Below, piece after piece: positions 61,614 through 64,000 of a stretch of DNA of 64,000 bases. The stretch lies in contig CBDHEF010000002.1 in the NCBI GenBank assembly GCA_965261945.1, positions 2,294,001 through 2,358,000 of the forward strand, written 5' to 3'. This stretch comes from VXOI01 sp965261945. GTDB taxonomy: Bacteria; Chloroflexota; Dehalococcoidia; Lucifugimonadales; UBA3495. Numbering within the stretch: position 1 is the first letter of the stretch; each line of letters starts with the position of its first letter. Under the pieces are notes generated by a model. That model was not told the origin of the DNA, did not search any database, and was given only the letters and a program-made list of their open reading frames with translations. Position numbers and translations under genes: made by a program.

Positions 61614-62750
61614 CTACCCGCCGAGCTGGAAGAACTTGCCCTCCGTCTTGATGGCCGGGGCAATGACCATCCCGGCCTTGTGGAGGTCCCGGATGGTATA
61701 GGCGCCGCACATGCCCATGCCGGCTTTCAGAGCGCCAACGAAGTTCTGGGTGCCGTCGGTCTTGGAGGTTGGGCCGTAGAGTATCTGTTTCAGCGGGGCC
61801 CTGATGCCGACCTTGACGCGGGTGCCCCGGGGCAGCTCGGGGTGGGGGTTGGCCATGCCCCAGTTGAAACCCCGTCCGGGCGCTTCCTCGGCCTGGGCGA
61901 AGGGGGTGCCGAGCATCACGCCGTCGGCGCCGCTGACGATGGACTTGCAGATGTCGCCGCCGGTGCGGATGCCGCCGTCGGTGATTACCGACACGTAGCG
62001 GCCTGTCTTCTGGAAGTAGTCCTCGCGGGCGGCGGCGCACTCCAGCGTGGCGGTGACCTGCGGTACGCCGACGCCCACCACCTCGCGGGTGGTGCAGGCC
62101 GCGCCGGGGCCCACGCCCACCAGCACGCCGTCTATGCCCGTCTCCATCAGCTCCAGGGCCACGCCGTAGGTCACGCAGTTGCCCACCACCACAGGGACAT
62201 TCAGCGAGCTGATGAGATCGGAGAAGATCAGTCCGCGGTAGCTGTTGGACTCATGCCGCGCCGTGGTGACGGTGGACTGGACCACCACGATGTCGGCCCC
62301 GGCCTCGACGGCCGCGGGGGCGAGCCGCTTGGTATTCTGAGGCGTAAAAGAAACGGCGCACACTGCGCCGGACTTCTTGATCTCTTCAACCTGTGCCGCC
62401 AGCAGGCTCTCTTTCACCGGCTCGGTGTAGACCTGCTGGAGGAACTCCGTCACCTCTTCCTGGGGGGTGGCGATTATGTCTTCCAGCACCGAATAGGGGT
62501 CGTCGTAGCGGGAATAGAGGCCCTCCCCATTGAGCACCCCCAGCCCGCCGAGCTCGTGCATCCGGGCGGCGAAGCGGGGCGAAACGGCGCCGTCCATGGC
62601 CGAGGCCATGATGGGAATCTCGAACTCCAGGTCGCCGATGGTCATCTTGGTGGAGGTGAGCTCGGGGTTGATGGTCACCTGCCCCGGAACAATGGCCACT
62701 TCGTCGAAACCATAGCAACGCTCCATCTCCTTGAAAAGCCTCCTGCCCAT
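61614..62750 (-). CDS. GuaB3-family IMP dehydrogenase-related protein
   Basis: 378 residues, TIM-barrel IMPDH/GMPR superfamily without CBS domains. MASAMDGAVSP, GVGPGAACTTR (catalytic Cys loop), VITDGGIRTGGDI and GADGVMLGTPFA. GuaB3 start (RRLFKEMERCYGFDEVAIVP). AGGGGG before ATG. First gene of the minus-strand run toward UGSC; promoter at 62829-62858. Confidence 0.92.
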   Translation of the reverse strand: MGRRLFKEMERCYGFDEVAIVPGQVTINPELTSTKMTIGDLEFEIPIMASAMDGAVSPRFAARMHELGGLGVLNGEGLYSRYDDPYSVLEDIIATPQEEVTEFLQQVYTEPVKESLLAAQVEEIKKSGAVCAVSFTPQNTKRLAPAAVEAGADIVVVQSTVTTARHESNSYRGLIFSDLISSLNVPVVVGNCVTYGVALELMETGIDGVLVGVGPGAACTTREVVGVGVPQVTATLECAAAREDYFQKTGRYVSVITDGGIRTGGDICKSIVSGADGVMLGTPFAQAEEAPGRGFNWGMANPHPELPRGTRVKVGIRAPLKQILYGPTSKTDGTQNFVGALKAGMGMCGAYTIRDLHKAGMVIAPAIKTEGKFFQLGG

Positions 62751-62828
62751 CGGTGCCCCCTTTATTCCTATTTCAGGTTAATTTTCAGGACTGTTTCGGG
62801 ATTCCCGGCTCCATTTGCTTAATGTTCG

Positions 62829-62858
62829 ATTTAATCAGTTTTGCACGTCAAAAGTCAA
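62829..62858 (-). promoter_or_regulatory. Promoter of the GuaB3-UGSC run
   Basis: Minus strand TTGACT (62853-62858), 18 bp, TTAAAT (62829-62834), 78 nt from ATG. Confidence 0.45.
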
Positions 62859-62976
62859 CGCGAATGAAGGGTGAAAGCCGCTAATCCGGGTTGATACTGC
62901 CCGCGAGATGCGGATAACGTATGAGCGGATACAGATTACACCCCTTTGCTTTTGCCAACCAGCTTTCAGGAATGTA

Positions 62977-63006
62977 TTGACGATAACCGGCAAGTGATGA
63001 TAGAAT
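62977..63006 (+). promoter_or_regulatory. Promoter of the 84-residue gene
   Basis: TTGACG (62977-62982), 18 bp, TAGAAT (63001-63006); 30 nt from ATG. Confidence 0.55.
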
Positions 63007-63036
63007 TTCGTAAAACCTATAGAGGGGTGAGCGGTC

Positions 63037-63291
63037 ATGGTTCAGCAAGTAGAGGCTATCCCTGTTCAAGAAGTCCTCGAGGGTTCCGTAGTCTGCCGGC
63101 ACCACTGGCAGATTCAGGCCGCAGACGGGCCGACCAGCCCCGGTATGTGCCGCACCTGCGGTGAGACCCGCGACTTCACCAACTACGTTGAGACGGCCAC
63201 CTGGGGCGACACCCGGCTCATAAACCACCCCGAACCGGTGCCTGTCAGCGCCATTGTCGCCGTCGGCGACGACTCCTGGGACGAGGATTAG
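63037..63291 (+). CDS. Small CxxH/CxxC metal-finger-like protein
   Basis: 84 residues. VVCRHHWQIQ, then MCRTCGETRDF give a CxxH/CxxC zinc-finger-like pattern; the acidic C-terminus ends DDSWDED. AGAGGGG upstream. Widely similar small proteins unassigned. Ends at a strong terminator. Confidence 0.75.
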   Translation: MVQQVEAIPVQEVLEGSVVCRHHWQIQAADGPTSPGMCRTCGETRDFTNYVETATWGDTRLINHPEPVPVSAIVAVGDDSWDED

Positions 63292-63318
63292 CCTGATTCC
63301 CGCCGGTTTGGCGGATTC

Positions 63319-63379
63319 CATGCCCTGAATCAATGCCCTGATCAATGCCCTGATCAATGCCCTGATCAATGCCCTGAAA
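63319..63379. repeat. 12 bp tandem repeats
   Basis: Five copies of ATGCCCTGATCA-like unit (first and last divergent) directly before the terminator. Confidence 0.9.
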
Positions 63380-63417
63380 CGATGGGGCGGGCTGTGCAGC
63401 CCGCCCCATCGTTTTTT
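63377..63417 (+). terminator. Rho-independent terminator
   Basis: Perfect 18 bp stem AAACGATGGGGCGGGCTG / CAGCCCGCCCCATCGTTT with 2 nt loop and TTTTTT. Confidence 0.95.
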
Positions 63418-63485
63418 GCCCAAAATCCATTGGGAATAGTATCAGATTCCCTCCTCTCAAAGCTGGAGCAACCGTATCAGTAGCG

Positions 63486-63491
63486 TATAAT
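63486..63491 (+). promoter_or_regulatory. Possible -10 box of the last Uma2 gene
   Basis: Perfect TATAAT; no good -35 at 17 bp (CTGGAG). Confidence 0.3.
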
Positions 63492-63527
63492 ATCGTAACA
63501 AGGCTATCTCACAGCGCGAGGCCCGCC

Positions 63528-64000
63528 ATGACTACCAAGCGAACTGCCCCGCCGCTCCACGCCCCGGACAAATACGCCCCGGAGTACCAGTTTCCCGAGC
63601 GGCCCCGCAGGACCGATATGCAGAACGCCCGATTTCGCGGGCGGCCAGGCCATCAGACTGCCCTGGCCCGGCATTTCAGCTCGCCAGACAACACCCGGAC
63701 AACACCTTGGTCATGGGCGATATACCGGTGCGCCGGACGTTCCAGCGGGGCTTGGGGCCGCATACCCTGCGCTACCCCGACCTGCTCGCCGCCTTCAACG
63801 TGTACCCTGATGAGGCCTATGCCCGGCGGGGATATGCCATTAACGACCAAGGCAAGCCGCCGGATTTCGTCCTGGAAATCGCGTCGATACATACTGCCCT
63901 CAACGACTACACGACCAAGAGGACCGACTACGCCGCCTTCGGCATACCGGAATACTGGCGCTTTGACAATACCAACGGCGACTACTACCCAGCCGGGCTG
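63528..64000 (+). pseudogene. Uma2-family gene frameshifted by an 11 bp tandem duplication (partial)
   Basis: ATG 63528 (GAGG upstream). Frame 1 reads to FSSPDNT, then CGGACAACACC at 63696-63706 repeats CAGACAACACC at 63685-63695 (10/11), shifting the frame. The other frame then gives LVMGDIPVRRTFQRGLG, RYPDLLAAFNV, PPDFVLEIAS, DYTTKRTDYAAFGIPEYWRF, a clear Uma2 PD-(D/E)XK protein. Removing 11 bp fuses them. 3' end outside the window. Confidence 0.85.

Noticed and set aside
61327..62040. 237-residue minus-strand frame
   Set aside because: Out-of-frame overlap with GuaB3; only the terminal 88 residues form a plausible gene.
63319..63379. CRISPR array
   Set aside because: Units are 12 bp without spacers; simple tandem repeat.

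Overview
The window is a GC-rich bacterial chromosome segment with densely packed genes on both strands. Gene content suggests a Chloroflexota relative (SAR202 or Dehalococcoidia type). This rests on stacked catabolic enzymes (thiamine-diphosphate enzymes, amidohydrolases, a CO/xanthine-dehydrogenase-type molybdoenzyme, flavin monooxygenase, P450, MaoC and SDR proteins), a reductive-dehalogenase-like Fe-S protein, a stand-alone 5S rRNA gene, and interspersed GTAGGGGCG palindromes. The assignment is inference; no 16S rRNA or other decisive marker is present.

Layout. 1-3.9 kb: a 2-oxo acid dehydrogenase E1 pair, a cupin and a P450. 3.9-8.1 kb: a large single-chain restriction-modification enzyme. 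8.1-18.4 kb: two ThDP enzymes, a heptad-repeat coiled-coil protein, a glutamine-amidotransferase-like protein, an MFS carrier, RsmI, a proteasome-like Ntn hydrolase coupled to a 46-residue basic protein, and a cytosolic reductive-dehalogenase-like protein. 18.4-24.7 kb: a pentapeptide-TIR protein, the ppk2-NUDIX-thioesterase operon, a MaoC protein, small ORFs and a HicA toxin beside a MITE-like repeat. 24.7-33.7 kb: F420-type oxidase, aldo/keto reductase, Uma2, cytochrome c, D-aminoacylase, HigB with an HTH/ImmA-like partner, a molybdoenzyme large subunit and DinB. 33.8-35.5 kb: AT-richer type II restriction-modification pair. 35.6-42.9 kb: SDR, epoxide hydrolase, epimerase, amidase, a DUF4258/DUF2283 pair and a luciferase-like monooxygenase. 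42.9-45.3 kb: Vsr, PLD nuclease and 5mC methyltransferase. 45.4-52.2 kb: hydantoinase, a broken brnT with brnA, SDR, an unknown gene pair, MoaD, MoaE and RadA. 52.3-62.8 kb: ClpC, 5S rRNA and a minus-strand run of GuaB3-like, membrane coiled-coil, UGSC selenoprotein, DUF4011-helicase-Vsr defence protein and an unknown 362-residue protein. 62.8-64 kb: a small metal-finger protein and a broken Uma2 gene.

Most striking signals. (1) A UGSC-family gene whose TGA lies in frame at 60980-60982. It is followed by a hairpin whose GGUCU loop sits at nucleotides 22-26 counted from the U of UGA, the position it has in E. coli fdhF as I recall it. (2) A proteasome-like Ntn hydrolase overlapping a tiny basic protein gene. 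(3) Two genes broken by short tandem duplications (17 bp in brnT, 11 bp in uma2) whose removal restores the frame. (4) Mobile palindromes carried in frame inside two enzymes, and a MITE-like element that supplies the C-terminus of a HicA toxin. (5) Several independent defence loci: type IIG-like, type II, 5mC plus Vsr plus PLD, DUF4011-helicase-Vsr and TIR.
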